A DNA stretch of 64,000 nucleotides from Selaginella moellendorffii (GCF_000143415.4 NW_003314303.1:841285-905284); one strand, 5' to 3'; positions 33,363 through 49,770 are shown, counted from the first letter of the stretch. Notes: a model not told the origin generated them from the letters alone. A program made the numbers and translations.

Positions 33363-34911
33363 CATATGGATCTTGACACAAAGTCTTGCGTTCCATGGCC
33401 AGGTATTCGTGCGCGACTTTGTTCCCAGCGCGCTGGCCTTCCTCATGAACGGCGAGGCGGAGGTGGTGAAGAACTTCTTGCTCAAAGCGCTGCGCCTCCA
33501 GGCGTGGGAGAAGCGCGTGGACTGCTTCACGCTGGGCGAGGGCGTCATGCCCGCCAGCTTCAAGGTGATGCAAGATCCAGTGCGCGGCACCGAGACGATG
33601 CTGGCCGACTTTGGCGAGGCCGCCATCGGGCGCGTCGCCCCCGTCGACTCGGGCTTCTGGTGGATCATCCTCCTCCGCGCCTACACCAAATCCACGGGCG
33701 ACTTCACGCTCGCCGAGATGCCCGACTGCCAGAGGGGGATGCGACTCATCCTCTCCCTCTGCCTCGCCGAGGGATTCGACACATTCCCCACGCTCCTCTG
33801 CGCCGATGGCTGCTGCATGATCGATCGGAGAATGGTAAACACGATCAAAGAACTTTTAAAACTCTCCATCTTGCCTCTAGTTCTTCTCTCACTCTCGATG
33901 GGTCTTTCACTCACTCCCAATCTTGGGTCTGTTCGTTCTTTCTTTCTCGATTCACGACTGACGTTACCTTTGGATCTTTGCCGTTTACCAGGGAATCTAT
34001 GGCTACCCGATCGAGATCCAGTCCCTCTTCTTCATGGCACTGCGCTGCGCCAAAACCCTCCTAAAACCCGAGCTCGGCGGCAAGGAGTTCATCGAGAGGA
34101 TCGAGAAGCGGCTGGTGGCGCTGAGCTACCACATCCGTACGTACTTCTGGCTCGACTTCCAGAACCTCAACAACATATACCGCTACAAGACCGAGGAGTA
34201 CTCGCACACGGCCGTCAACAAGTTTAACGTGATCCCGGACTCCATACCCGACTGGGTCTTCGACTTCATGCCCATGAAGGGTGGCTACTTCATTGGAAAC
34301 GTGAGCCCCGCCAGGATGGACTTTAGATGGTTCCTCATTGGCAATTGCGTTGCAATACTCTCGTCCATCGCCACCCCGGAGCAAGCGTCGGCAATCATGG
34401 ATCTGGTCGAGGCACGCTGGGCGGATCTCGTCGGGGAGATGCCGCTCAAGATCAGCTACCCAGCCATGGATGCCGAGGAATGGGTCATTGTGACTGGCTG
34501 CGACCCCAAGAACACCCGATGGAGCTATCACAATGGAGGAACTTGGCCAGGTATGCATTTCTTTTCCACCACCTTTTTTCAATCTTTAGAGAAACTTTGT
34601 GGTTTTGTATTGCAGTGCTGCTGTGGATGCTCACCGCAGCTTCGATCAAAACCGGGAGGCCTCAGATCGCTCGCAGAGCGATCGAGCTTGCGGAGCCGAG
34701 GCTTTGTAAGGAAGGGTGGCCCGAATACTACGATGGGAAGCTTGGGAGGTATGTTGGGAAGCAGGCTCGCAAGTTCCAGACGTGGTCGATCGCCGGCTAC
34801 CTCGTCGCCAAGATGCTGCTAGAGGATCCATCGCACTTGGGAATGATCTCGTTAGAAGAAGACAGGAAAGGGAAGCCCGTTATCACTCGTTCTGCTTCAT
34901 GGACTTGCTAA
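32816..34911 (+). CDS. Cytosolic alkaline/neutral invertase (GH100)
   Basis: Four exons (32816-33247, 33403-33834, 33992-34550, 34616-34911) give 572 residues, the normal length of cytosolic (beta-clade) neutral invertases. The enzyme hydrolyses sucrose to glucose and fructose at neutral pH and is absent from animals. Family landmarks are [96 protein letters not shown] and [20 protein letters not shown]. The conserved Asp of VRDF and Glu residues of the catalytic barrel are present. No transit peptide is seen, hence cytosol. The first intron carries a (CT)n microsatellite at about 33330-33357. Confidence 0.95.
33330..33357 (+). repeat. (CT)n microsatellite in invertase intron 1
   Basis: About 13-14 CT dinucleotides in the first intron, upstream of the splice acceptor, effectively serving as its polypyrimidine-rich region. 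It is likely polymorphic in length. Confidence 0.85.
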
Positions 34912-35246
34912 GAAGTTCTTTTTTTCTTTCTTTTTGTTTTTACGAAGTACAAATTAATAATAGAATTGTCGCTCCAAGGGACGGGTTAGGCATTATTTGA
35001 TCATTTAAAAGGTATAAGCTAATTTATTAATTGTTCCAAAGGGCAAAATGAAGAACAGGGATGATCTCGTTAGAAGAAGAAGCCCCTTATCACTCGTGAA
35101 GGTCTTTTTGTTTTCACAAAACAAATTGCATTGCTTTTTGGCAAAACTTTTGCTCCAAGAACACAGGAAGCTTTCTTTACAAGATCTTGAAAGCTTGCGT
35201 GACAAGAGTTTTTTCTGCTCGTCCAGTGGATTGATCAATCGATCCA
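34912..35246. repeat. Partial duplication of the invertase 3' end
   Basis: 35057-35150 repeats, with changes, the end of the invertase coding region and its 3' flank: GATGATCTCGTTAGAAGAAG and TATCACTCGT recur, followed by a similar CTTTTTGTTTT...ACAAATT run. The 3' flank at 34930-34975 also resembles 6200-6250 downstream of the SNU23-like gene. Confidence 0.6.
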
Positions 35247-35603
35247 TCAGTGGCGAGGCTTCTTGCTCTGGTGCTGCAGTACCCATTGCCTTGTGTAGCC
35301 GTTTACTTCCTTTTCCAATTGCTTCCTGTTGTCTTCCTCCTCTTGCTGGAGAGCCAGCGACACTGCCCGTGTGATCCGGTCGGCATGGGGTGGATCCAGG
35401 GCCACCTCGTCCTCTATGAAATGGCAGTCGGGCTTGAGAGCCCTCTTGTTGTTCGTCGCCACCCAGTGATCATAGTCCGGGTAATCGAAGCTATCGTACT
35501 GCTTGACCCGGATGCTCTTGGTAGCGTTCCTGCCCTGGTCAGCTACCATGTCGTTGATCATGCGCTGGAGATCGACATACCTGTCAACGTTCACAGCCAC
35601 CAT
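35247..35603 (-). CDS. Small hypothetical protein, 118 residues
   Basis: Single-exon minus-strand ORF from the ATG at 35603 to the TGA at 35247. The protein begins MVAVNVDRYVDLQRMINDMV and is hydrophilic, with an aromatic/acidic patch YDSFDYPDYDHWV, a DPPHADRITRAVSLALQQEE stretch and a Lys/Gln-rich C terminus. No signal peptide, membrane segment or known domain was recognised. It has ordinary coding composition and is bracketed by the invertase 3' duplication and the polygalacturonase. It may be a short lineage-specific gene or the last exon of a longer one. Confidence 0.45.
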   Translation of the reverse strand: MVAVNVDRYVDLQRMINDMVADQGRNATKSIRVKQYDSFDYPDYDHWVATNNKRALKPDCHFIEDEVALDPPHADRITRAVSLALQQEEEDNRKQLEKEVNGYTRQWVLQHQSKKPRH

Positions 35604-35752
35604 TGTCTTCTTGTCTTGCAAATCTGATCTCTGTATAAAACCCTTTACCTTATACCAGTTGCTGACGAGTTAACTTAATCTAAATCATTTTGCTATTCAT
35701 GGATTGCAAGATATTAAGGATCTCGAGTAATTTTCGTTTTTTAAAAGTTATT

Positions 35753-37521
35753 TTATTGCTGCCACGCCAGTGAAGAGTTCAAGCAGCTATTAGGAACAAC
35801 GAGGCCTTTGTTTTGGCCAAAGGCGTTCAAGCAAAATGCCGATGGAGTGGAACCGTTTGAGAGGTTGAGAAAAACGTTCTCGAGCACTAGATTGTAGCAG
35901 GGGTTGCCCAGGCTGCACTGGAAGCGAAGAGCCACACTGCTTGCCGACGTTCCCATAATGTTGGAGTAGGAAACATTGCTGACTTTCACAGCATCCAGCT
36001 GCAAAAACAAAAACCGATCTCTTGAAGTTCCTCACAGAGACTGATAGAAGATTGGAAAAGTTTTAGTTACTTCCTCTGTGCCGCAGGAGAAGGAGCTGTT
36101 CCCATCGCAGTAGTATTGATCGATGATAATGGGCTGAAGGACGTTCATCATCACAACGTTGTAATAGCTGAAGTTGCTCGCAAATCCTTGGCCACCCTGT
36201 AACATATCAAATGTTTGGAGTTTTCATAGAATCAAGATGAAGATTTGGACCTGCCATGTTTTGATCCTGAGTCCATACTTGGTGCTCTCCAAAATCGAAT
36301 TCTCAACCTTGACATTGGACACAAACTCTGGTGTCTTGTTCCTTCCAAGGCTCCCTATACTAGCTTGAAATAAAACGAAAAGAAAAACTCGTTTAAAATT
36401 TTCATAACTTCCACAAAAGAATTACCTGATTCCATGGCCCGGCCCACAAATTATTTCGCGTATGACAACGTTGGAGGTGTTCTTTGCTATAGATATACAG
36501 TCATCACCTGAAAAAAATAAAAAGGGATTCGTCGTTTAAAAACTATGATAGAAAAAGTTCTACCAGTTCCAATTATGCATTTCTCGATAGAAACGTTGTT
36601 GCTCATGTGTAAGTGTATGCCGTCGGTGTTGGGGCTGTCGTGGGGAGCGAGGATTTCCACCCCTTTAATGCTCACATTAGAGCTTTCCTCGATCGCCAAA
36701 TGCATTTGGGGGCTGTTTACAAACTTGAGATCCTGAATTGTGATGTTCGCCGAAGCTCTGATTGACAATGCCTGTAAAATGGTTTAGTTTGAGTCAGCCG
36801 CCACGCAAGTGTAAGAATCAAGAACTTAGCTGTGGGATGTTTCTGGCACGCCTGAAAAGAGAAACGAAAAAAAAGCACAATCGAAAGTTAGAAACGAATA
36901 TAATCTGTACGAAGAATCACTCACATACGAACTGTTACGTCTACACGAAATTCTCCACCACTCTTCGCCTTGCCCGTCGATTATACCGTAGCCTTCGACG
37001 CTAAAGTCGTAAACTCTGGCTATGGAAATCCATGTTGTGATGTTGCTCCAGTGGATCATATCCCGGGTGTCCGCTAAAACAATACCATCAATCTATCTAG
37101 GTGGAAAACAATGGCACAAAGATAATCTACGTACATAGAGTATATATTATCACGCACCTTGAGTCTCAAGTTCGTCGCGCATGGCCCAGTGAGAAGCAAA
37201 TAATTTACAACAAAAGCTTTTCCACCGGGCACAAGCATGGTGGCGTTTTCCGTGTGACAAGCACGTTTCCAGGCCGCGAGAAAAGCCTGAAAGAAACGAT
37301 ATAAGCATGTAGTGTTCTATAAACAATATCTAGGAAACAGGGAAAGCTACCTGGGAGTCGTCACTAAGACCATCGCCGCGAGCTCCAAACTCCACCACAT
37401 TAAACTCTCTGGGATCATAGCTTGCTCCCTCCGGCGATAGAGCTGGCGATAGCTCAGAGAGATCCGCCACTCCGCGAGCGATCATAACAGCGACAAGGAG
37501 GAGCTCCGTAAGAGCTACCAT
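35753..37521 (-). CDS. Polygalacturonase (GH28 pectinase)
   Basis: Minus-strand gene with about eight exons. The N terminus (from the ATG at 37521) is a signal peptide, followed by [16 protein letters not shown], the usual GH28 opening. Later exons carry [15 protein letters not shown], a splice-joined GDDCIS, CGPGHGIS (Ser completed across an intron) then [11 protein letters not shown], and [10 protein letters not shown]. These are the four conserved GH28 motifs: NTD, the DD pair, GHG and RIK, so all catalytic residues are present. The C-terminal exon holds paired Cys residues expected in the right-handed beta helix. The enzyme hydrolyses homogalacturonan in the cell wall and is secreted. Endo versus exo action cannot be told. 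There are several N-glycosylation sequons. Confidence 0.93.
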
Positions 37522-38097
37522 TCTTCTTCTTCTTCTTGTTCTTCTCTCATTCCTCGTTCTTTCTCCTTCACTGGATATGAACTCGATTTCTCCGAGCTTG
37601 ACGATCGATGCTCGAGATCATCCTTTGCTTGCCTACCCGGATTGAAAAACACGGAGATTCGAGTTAGTTGGATGTGGAACTAGGTGAGAACCTACCAGTA
37701 GCACTGGATTCCAGTTTTGCTCCAAAAAATCCTTGATGGCAGGCCTCTCGGGTTGAAGTGGAGCAAGCTTGCGAGTTGCGAACGGGGATTGTTTTATTTT
37801 CCCTTGAATAACGAAAAAACGATTCCTGCGCGTAAACAACATAAGCGTGCTTATTGACACAAGAGTTGGCACAGGGAGCCTGCACTCGCAAATCTTGGCA
37901 CACTTTTCTTACCGCGTTTTCCATGGAGCTTTCTGAGCCGAGCGCACTGTTTATAAATAATATTAAAAAGTCTATTCAATTCAAGAAAAATCTTGATGAA
38001 ATTCAAAGCGAGCCTGAATAAATTCTCTGAGCTTGTACTTGGCCGCGAAATTCTCGCCTATCAAAAATCGATAAGCCAATGAAGGGAATAAACAAAA

Positions 38098-38406
38098 CTA
38101 GTTTACAATCCGTGCTCCATATTTTGGTCCTGGATATACTGCTTTTACTGGATCAAATCGTGGAGATGGCCATGGTATTAATGTTTGTAGAGGGGGTCGA
38201 ACCCAGCGACCTGGCGTTTGTGACCTTGCAATGACGAGAGCTGCAAAGGTACCGGATTCTTCATTTCCTTCGTTAGTACCTGGAGTGGGAAGAGAAGTGC
38301 CGGATAATTTAACAACATCGTCATCCATAATCGTTCCTCCTTGAGGCATCCTATAAGGGTAAGAACGGGGATTTGCCTGAAAAACCTGTAGTACTTCATT
38401 CTCCAA
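38098..38406 (-). CDS. Hypothetical ORF, about 102 residues
   Basis: Minus-strand frame ending at 38098, rich in Pro and Gly, with MPQGGTIMDDDVVKLSGT and a Pro/Trp-containing tail (RWVRPPLQTLIPWPSPRFDP). An ATG is not certain: the first residue shown in this frame is an in-frame candidate, and a hydrophobic stretch lies just upstream (about 38400-38500) in another frame, which could be joined by splicing. No family recognised. Confidence 0.25.
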   Translation of the reverse strand: MENEVLQVFQANPRSYPYRMPQGGTIMDDDVVKLSGTSLPTPGTNEGNEESGTFAALVIARSQTPGRWVRPPLQTLIPWPSPRFDPVKAVYPGPKYGARIVN

Positions 38407-38614
38407 GGATTGAAAATCTTTGCCGTCGCCTCGAGATCTCTAGCGAGCGTCAGTAGCACCAGATAAAGCAAAAACAAAATTGCCAGAAAGACCACCAGCA
38501 ACAAACCCGAGTGAAAGTAACATGCCCATTACCAATTAGAGCACCTCTAGAATTTTTAGTGTCACCATAGGTGCAGTGAGTTACTACTTGCCAGGTTGTT
38601 TACATGATTATTAC

Positions 38615-38779
38615 TCAATCAGTTATGAGCTTGTATATGAGTTTCATGAAGAAAAACAATGCAATCCGAGCTCCTTTGCCAAACTTTTGCAAGAGAAACA
38701 CTGACACGATCGCCAAGAATTTCATCAGCGCCACCAACAACACGAAGAACGCCTTCAAAATTTTCAAGATGGCATTCAT
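38615..38779 (-). CDS. Possible small hydrophobic membrane peptide, 54 residues
   Basis: Short minus-strand ORF from the ATG at 38779 to the TGA at 38615-38617. It reads MNAILKILKAFFVLLVALMK and continues hydrophobic with scattered Lys, ending KLIYKLITD. It could form one or two membrane helices with basic flanks. No homologue is recognised and AT-rich sequence can produce such ORFs by chance. Confidence 0.2.
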   Translation of the reverse strand: MNAILKILKAFFVLLVALMKFLAIVSVFLLQKFGKGARIALFFFMKLIYKLITD

Positions 38780-40249
38780 TTTCCTGAAAATCCTTTAGGG
38801 TGAGAAAGTTTATATAGCAGAGAACTACCTTTTCGCCACCTTTTTCCATTAAAAAAATATACAGGCTTTTAAAATGATTCCTTTTGTGGTTTTGGCTGTT
38901 TCTTAAGCGGCTGTATCCGGGTGTGCCGCCCCAATGGACAAGCCCGATCTCTAGTTTCTTGTGCTTGCTCTTGTTTGTTACCTTGAATCCCTTGCAGCAT
39001 GGGACACAGATGCATCCCCAACGGTTGCCATCGAGGAGAAGATGTATGTGGCTGCAAGGACCGATACTTGAATGATGTGCTGGTGAGTAAAGTAGCTCTT
39101 TCTCAAGTTCCTAGTAACTTTCTCGTGGAGGTTTAGTGCACCGGACATTGCGTGGTAAGTTGAGGCTCTCCAAGTTGTTATAGCAGGCTTTGCTTGAACA
39201 AGGTCGACGAGCTTCACAAATAGCAGGACTAAGAACGCTCTTAGTTGTCGTTGGCATTCCAGATGCATGGTACTATGAAGCTTTCCTCCTTTTCAAGTCG
39301 CGTTTGTGCAGTCTACGAATTTGACACGAAACAATGTGCTCAACGACAGGAAACATTCCAGTAAGCAAGCATTCTAGATGTTCGTTAAAATCCAGACCGG
39401 CATACACCCATATTTTGCTCCCGATCAAGGTGGCAAAAAATACCCAATTAATTCTGTCACATTAGATAGCTGTTAAATGCCTCACCATTCCTGTCATCAG
39501 TTGTGGGCCCAAGCACAAATTGAAGATCGTGAAATGACCTACAATGTAGTATCATTCATCGTCAGACGTGTCTTATGACACTTGCAGATTGTTAGCTTGT
39601 CCTCGCTTGGGTGAAGATCAAGCTCATCAGAGGGGAAGGGACCGCAAAAGGAAATAAAGAGCCAAGCTTTAGTAGGGTGGAATGGGACATGATGAAATGC
39701 ATATCAAGATATCAATTACAACTGCTGAAGAGTTCATGATGTCTAGAGGGCTCTTGTGATGGTTGGGAGTGAATATCAGGTTCTATACCATCCAAGCCAT
39801 AGATCGTGATTATTGTCTGGGAACTATACCACATAATTTGATGACTTTTATGGTTAGGTTTGTAAGTTTGCAGAAGGCTTTCATCACTGTCTATCAATCC
39901 TCTGCTCACGAAATTTGAACTCAAGAAGCATATTAAAGAAAAGAAAAAGAAAAAATGGATTATTCTTTATAGATTGCAATCAATAATTTTCTGAATCTCA
40001 TTATAGACAGTGATGATAAAATATATTATAGCATATATAGAAAAATGGTAAACTAAGTGGCAATTGAAATGGTGTAGGACTTAACTTTAGTGGGTATCAT
40101 TAATGAAAAATTACAACTAAATTATAAGCATGAAAAATATGAGCCTAAATAAGAGAATATTATCTAAATTAGTCAACTAAATAATATATTTGCAATAACT
40201 TAAAGTCAAATTGTGTTGGCTTTGCAACGCATTTTTTGTAGGCTTTAGT

Positions 40250-41260
40250 TTTGTGACACTAGTGTGGCTACAAAAGAACTTACGGTCAAACGACTCCAGC
40301 CGCGACTGAGAATCCATACGAGGGCTATGATCTTCAAGATCTCTCTTCTGTCCTGTCTGAAATGCTGGAGGACAAGATGAGGTATTTCCTTGTTGGTCCG
40401 ATTGATATTTTTTACCTTCCCTTGTTTGCCTTCAGGGTACCATTGTGGAAGAAACGATTCCACGGCTCTTCAAGGGACACCAAGGTTTGTGGTGATTGTG
40501 CTCACTTGTGGTTTAAGTGTAGATGATTTGCACTGCAGATATATGATAGGTGCGAGTTTCCTTTGATGCTGGACTTGGACAGAGAACGTGGAAAGTGTCT
40601 GTCTCCTAATGCGGATAAAAGCGTACGCAATCTCTACGTTTTACACAGGTATGGGATTTAGATGATGAGCAAAGGTCTGTCTTGGGAATCGTGGTGGTGC
40701 CAGTAGACGAGCTCGGAACATTCCTCGAGATCTCGGCAGGAAAGGAATCGAAAGTTTTGCCGCCACCCGACGTTCTTCTTCACAAGCGCTACAAAACGTT
40801 TGTTGCTTTTGTTGGCTTCTTGATAGAACCCGTTTGCATAGTCTTGTGTTTCACAGCGGAGAAGCTATGCCTGGGGCAGCATCTCCTTGCGCGAGATCAT
40901 GTTGAAATGGTGGAGTAAGTGAAAGCATTGGCCTAAGATAACGGAGGGCATTATATACGGCCCGCTCTTTCTGTGGTGTTTTGTTTTCTTAAGAATAAAG
41001 TGGAACGGTGGCTTGGCCAATGTCGAAAGTAGTATGAAGAAGAAGAAGAAGACGAAGAGGAAGAAGACGCAAAAGCAGAAGACGAAGGAGAAGAAGCAGA
41101 AGTTAAAGAGTGGAAAGAAGAGAAAGGTAAGAACTGCTTCTTAAGACTTAACCCGCGTTTCCATTTCTGCAGACACCACAAACCATGCCGAGATCCAACA
41201 GTAACGCCGCATGCGTATATGTCAGGAAGAGCTATAAAAGTAAGGTTTTTTACTTATAAA
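40250..41260 (+). pseudogene. UBP12/13 pseudogene piece A (catalytic-domain part)
   Basis: Plus-strand fragment homologous to the intact deubiquitinase at 44878-49770 but in opposite orientation. It starts with DTSVATKELT (about 40253), then a decayed LEDKM segment, GTIVEETIPRLFKGHQG, FPLMLDLDRERG with SPNADKSV, and near 41190 TMPRSNSNAACVYVRKSYKS, the counterpart of the intact YSNAYMLVYIRESDKD. The exon with the catalytic Cys is absent, the His-box exon is unrecognisable, and frames shift. Between 40655 and 41000 it carries an open segment (VVVPVDELGTF, LPPPDVLLHKRYKTFVAFVG) not found in the intact gene. The 3' end runs into a TATAAAAGTAAGG expansion. Confidence 0.8.
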
Positions 41261-41390
41261 AGTAAGGTTTTATAAAAGTATAACGAGCTATAAAAGTAAG
41301 GTTTTATAAAAGTAAAGTTTTTTACTTATAAAAGTAAGGTTTTATAAGGTTTTTTTTATAAAAGTAAGGTTTTTTAAAAGTAAGAATCTC
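41225..41390 (+). repeat. Local expansion of a TATAAAAGTAAGG-type motif
   Basis: The motif TATAAAAGTAAGGTTTT occurs about six times with variable spacers. It starts exactly at the point where piece A stops matching piece B, whose single copy (about 44001-44017) continues into UBP sequence. Confidence 0.85.
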
Positions 41391-41954
41391 ATGGAGATCT
41401 TTAAATTAATCTTGGATGTATAACACAATAATTCCACATGTGCCATGGCATATAAGGAAATACAGTTTTAACAAACTCTATTATAAGAAATAAATTTTTA
41501 TTCTAAATTTTATAAATATAAATTTTTAATACCATAAAAATACCATATACTATTATTAACATAATAAGATTTTGATAGCTATTAGATTTATTTCAATCTA
41601 GGCCTCTCACTCCTATATATAAGCTAAAGTTTTTATACTAATTGAATATGCACATTTTTGTATTCCATCAAATCCCATTGTGAATAGTGATGGAAAACTA
41701 TACTCTAGCAAATATAGAAAGATAGTATATACGTGACAATAAAAAAAATTAAGATCTATATTATTTACACTTTCCAATTTGTGGTATGTTTTTCAAGAAC
41801 AGATAAAGAATATGCTTTCTTTTGAGCAATGTGGGTAAATTACTCGTAAATCAAGGGGACTGAATTCTATGAAGAGGAGACAAGTTTTAGTCACTTGGTG
41901 TTTCAGACCTTTATTGGCAACCATCCAGGTCAAAGCAACATAGCTACAATGATG

Positions 41955-42870
41955 TTGTTCAAGGAGTGGCAGAGGAGTTGGAACTGGATGATCCCTCGCA
42001 GGTCCGGTTGACAGTACTTGACGAACAGTAGAGCACATATCAAAACATCGCCTTCGTTACTCTTGTGCTACAGGTTCTTTACTTTAGACATTGGCTTCGC
42101 CTACCTCGCTCATGGAAAAAGCATTAAACATATCTCTCTATGATGCTAGAATCGTCAAACTAAGCGCCTGACACATTTGTCTTGTGATTTTGTGACCAAC
42201 CACTTCGTTTCTCAGGTCACCGCTCACAACGTACCTGTGAGTGAGAACAGCACAGCCGTGGAGCTTCTCGGTGAACTTAAGAAGAAACTTGGTGATCTCT
42301 GTAAACCAGATGCAGAGCTTCGACTCTTGCAAGTTTCCTCCCACAAGGTTCTCAAGGTCGGTTATAAACGTTTCTGTCTTGGTAAGCTCTCATTTTTATT
42401 TTATTTTTTCAGATTTCTAATGCGGATGAGAGGATCAACAACCAGAAGTGCTGCACTTTTCGAGCTGAGGAGGTAATCAAAGAGATGAAGAAAGCTGCTT
42501 AACATCATATTTTTGCTGTTGAAAGATTCCGGATGAAGACAAAAATCTGGGTGATAAGAATCAATTGATTTGTGTTTCACATTGTACACATCAGAACTTT
42601 ATAATATCAGTTTCTGAAAGCTTCACAAGTGGTCTTCTGTCAGGTTGAAAACTTCGGAGAGCCTTTTCTCTTCTCTGTGCGTGAGAATGAGAATTTATAA
42701 GAGCTCATTCGATCCAAACTACAAGTACCTGATGTTGAGTTTCCCGAGGTGATCGTGCTTACTGTACATGATGATATCATTTTCTTACAGTGGAAATTCG
42801 TTTACATGTCCATGGGACGACCATTTTACCTTCGCAACCTCGACATTATTGCCAGCCGCTTTGAGGTGCC
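41955..42870 (+). pseudogene. UBP12/13 pseudogene piece (C-terminal part)
   Basis: Plus-strand remains of the C-terminal UBP12/13 region: EELELDDPSQVRLTVLDEQ, TAHNVPVSENSTAVELLGEL, DAELRLLQVSSHKVLKV, IPDEDKNLGDKN, QVENFGEPFLFSVRENE, WKFVYMSMGRPFYLRNLDII and ASRFE, each with a counterpart in the intact gene. Stops and missing segments show that it is dead. It lies between the two catalytic pieces, so pieces A and this one may be one old copy with its middle lost, followed by a second copy. Confidence 0.8.
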
Positions 42871-44075
42871 CACGGCTCAGGGACACTATGTGAACTGCAT
42901 TGAATGCACTGATGTTAACCACAAGATTACTCGGCAGGAATCGTTCTATGGTATGTTGTTCGGTGGTTTTTAAAGGTTTTTAACAGAATAGTGTGTGCTT
43001 CAGACTTGCAACTGGAAGTCAAGGGCTGCAAGGACGTGTATGCGTCTTTTGACAAGTTTGTCGGCGTGGTGAACGATAAGTATCACGCACGGTCGTATGG
43101 TATGCAGGTGAGCTGTGGATTCATCTCAAGGTCACACTATTATGCCAGAATGCGAAGAAAGAAATTTACTTCCTAGACTTTCCACCTGATCTCCAGCTGC
43201 AGCTTAAGCGATTTGAGTATGACTCTACCCGTGGCAACGTGATCAAGGTTTATGGTGATTGTGCACTTGTGGTTTAAGTGTAAATGATTTGCACTGCAGA
43301 TATACAATAGGTTTCCTTTGATGCTGGACTTGGACAGAGAACGTGGAAAGTATCTGTCTCCTAATGCGGATAAAAGCGTATGCAATCTCTACGTTTTATA
43401 CAGGTATGGGATTTCGAAGAGAGCAGATGATGAGCAAAGGCCTGTCTTGGGAATCGTGGTGGTGCCAGTAGACGAGCTCGGAACATTCGTCGAGCTCTCA
43501 GCAGGAAAGGAATCAAAAGTTTTGCCGCCACCCGACGTTCTTCTTCACAAGCGCTACAAAACGTTTGTTGCTTTTGTTGGCTGCTTGATAGAACCCGTTT
43601 GCATAGTCTTGTGTTTCACAGCGGAGAAGCTATGCCTGGGGCAGCATCTCCTTGCGCGAGATCATGTTGAAAATGGTGGAGTAAGTGAAAGCATCGGCCT
43701 AAGCTACGGCCCGCTCTTTCTGTGGTGTTTTGTTTTCTTAAGAATAAAGTGGAACGGTGGCTTGTGACGAAGGCCAATGTCGAAACTAGTATGAAGAAGG
43801 AGATGAAGGAGAAGAAGACGACGACGAAGAGGACGATGAAGCAAAAGCAGAAGATGAAGAAAAGTAGCAGAAGTTAAAGAATGGAAAGAAGAGAAAGGTA
43901 AGAACTGCTTCTTAAGACTTAAACACGTTTCCATTTCTGCAGACACCACAAACCATGCCGAGATCCAACAGTAACGCCACATGCGTATATGTCAGGAAGA
44001 GCTATAAAAGTAAGGTTTTTTGTAATGTAGACGCTGAAGAAATCGCCAAGGATTTGCAGATTGATATTTGTTTTC
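42871..44075 (+). pseudogene. UBP12/13 pseudogene piece B (catalytic-domain part)
   Basis: Starts directly after the C-terminal piece with GHYVNCIECTDVNHKITRQE (equivalent to the [12 protein letters not shown] region of the intact protein), then [55 protein letters not shown], the same extra open segment as piece A (about 43420-43680), and YKSKVFCNVDAEEIAKDLQI. From about 43245 on it is nearly identical to piece A, so the two arose by recent tandem duplication. The Cys box is missing. Identity ends near 44075. Confidence 0.8.
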
Positions 44076-44877
44076 ATCCCCTAGATTCATCCTTCCATAG
44101 GTGCAATGTGGAGCGAGCTCGAATGGCAAACACAAAACTATGTGTTGCACTAAAACAACAAAATCTGCAACACGTGAAACAGAAAAGATCCAATTTCGAG
44201 CAGCAATGTATTTGTGATTACACATTATGCATGCCATAATTATAATATCATGGAATGGAAGTTATCACCAAATGTGGAAGGTTAATTGGGACAATTATTA
44301 ATTTCACAGGACAAAGGGAAGATTAATTTTTTCTGACAAATCTTATGAGTTATACAAATCTTATGACAAATTTATGTTTGCCTGGATCTCTTTTTATGTT
44401 GCGTTGGTTGCCTCCCTAACTCTGTTGGGGCGTCTATTTCTTGCTAGCTTTGATGAAGAATGACAATAATATAACCTCTCCCCAGGAAGCGATTGATCTT
44501 TTTCCTGCAAAAAACGCTTCAGTTTCAAATGCGGAGATCAGCTCGATACTCGCCACCGGATCGCCTTTCCCACCGGATCCCCACCTTTCCCACGTAACAA
44601 ACGCGAGTGAGATTATCTATTTGTTCAAAACATGAGCTCAATACAAGATGTACATAACCCCCATCCCAAAAACAATTAACCAAGGAAAAAAGAAAACGAA
44701 AAAAATATAGAGCGAAAGAGAAGAGAGCCCACAGAAAGGTGTGGAAGCGCAACTTTGCTTTGCTTTGGAAGTTAAATCCCACTGTGCCCTTGACCCCGGC
44801 ATTCCATTTGCCTTCCTCTTTTTTTTTTAAGTTCCTTTTCTTCCCACGTCAAAAATGTGTGCTCCACCCAAACTATC
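44076..44877. other. Interval between UBP pseudogenes and the intact UBP gene
   Basis: The two UBP loci converge here. The right part should include the 3' UTR of the intact gene. Nothing else is recognised. Confidence 0.5.

Positions 44878-49770
<4,893 letters not shown>

Larger units (their letters stand above)
37522..40249. other. Region without recognised genes; small orphan ORFs
   Basis: 37522-37930 probably contains the polygalacturonase promoter. 37630-37930 has open minus-strand frames without family. 38098-38850 contains two candidate minus-strand ORFs described separately. 38978-39268 has an open minus-strand frame with hydrophobic stretches but no family. 39300-40249 shows nothing. 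Confidence 0.5.
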
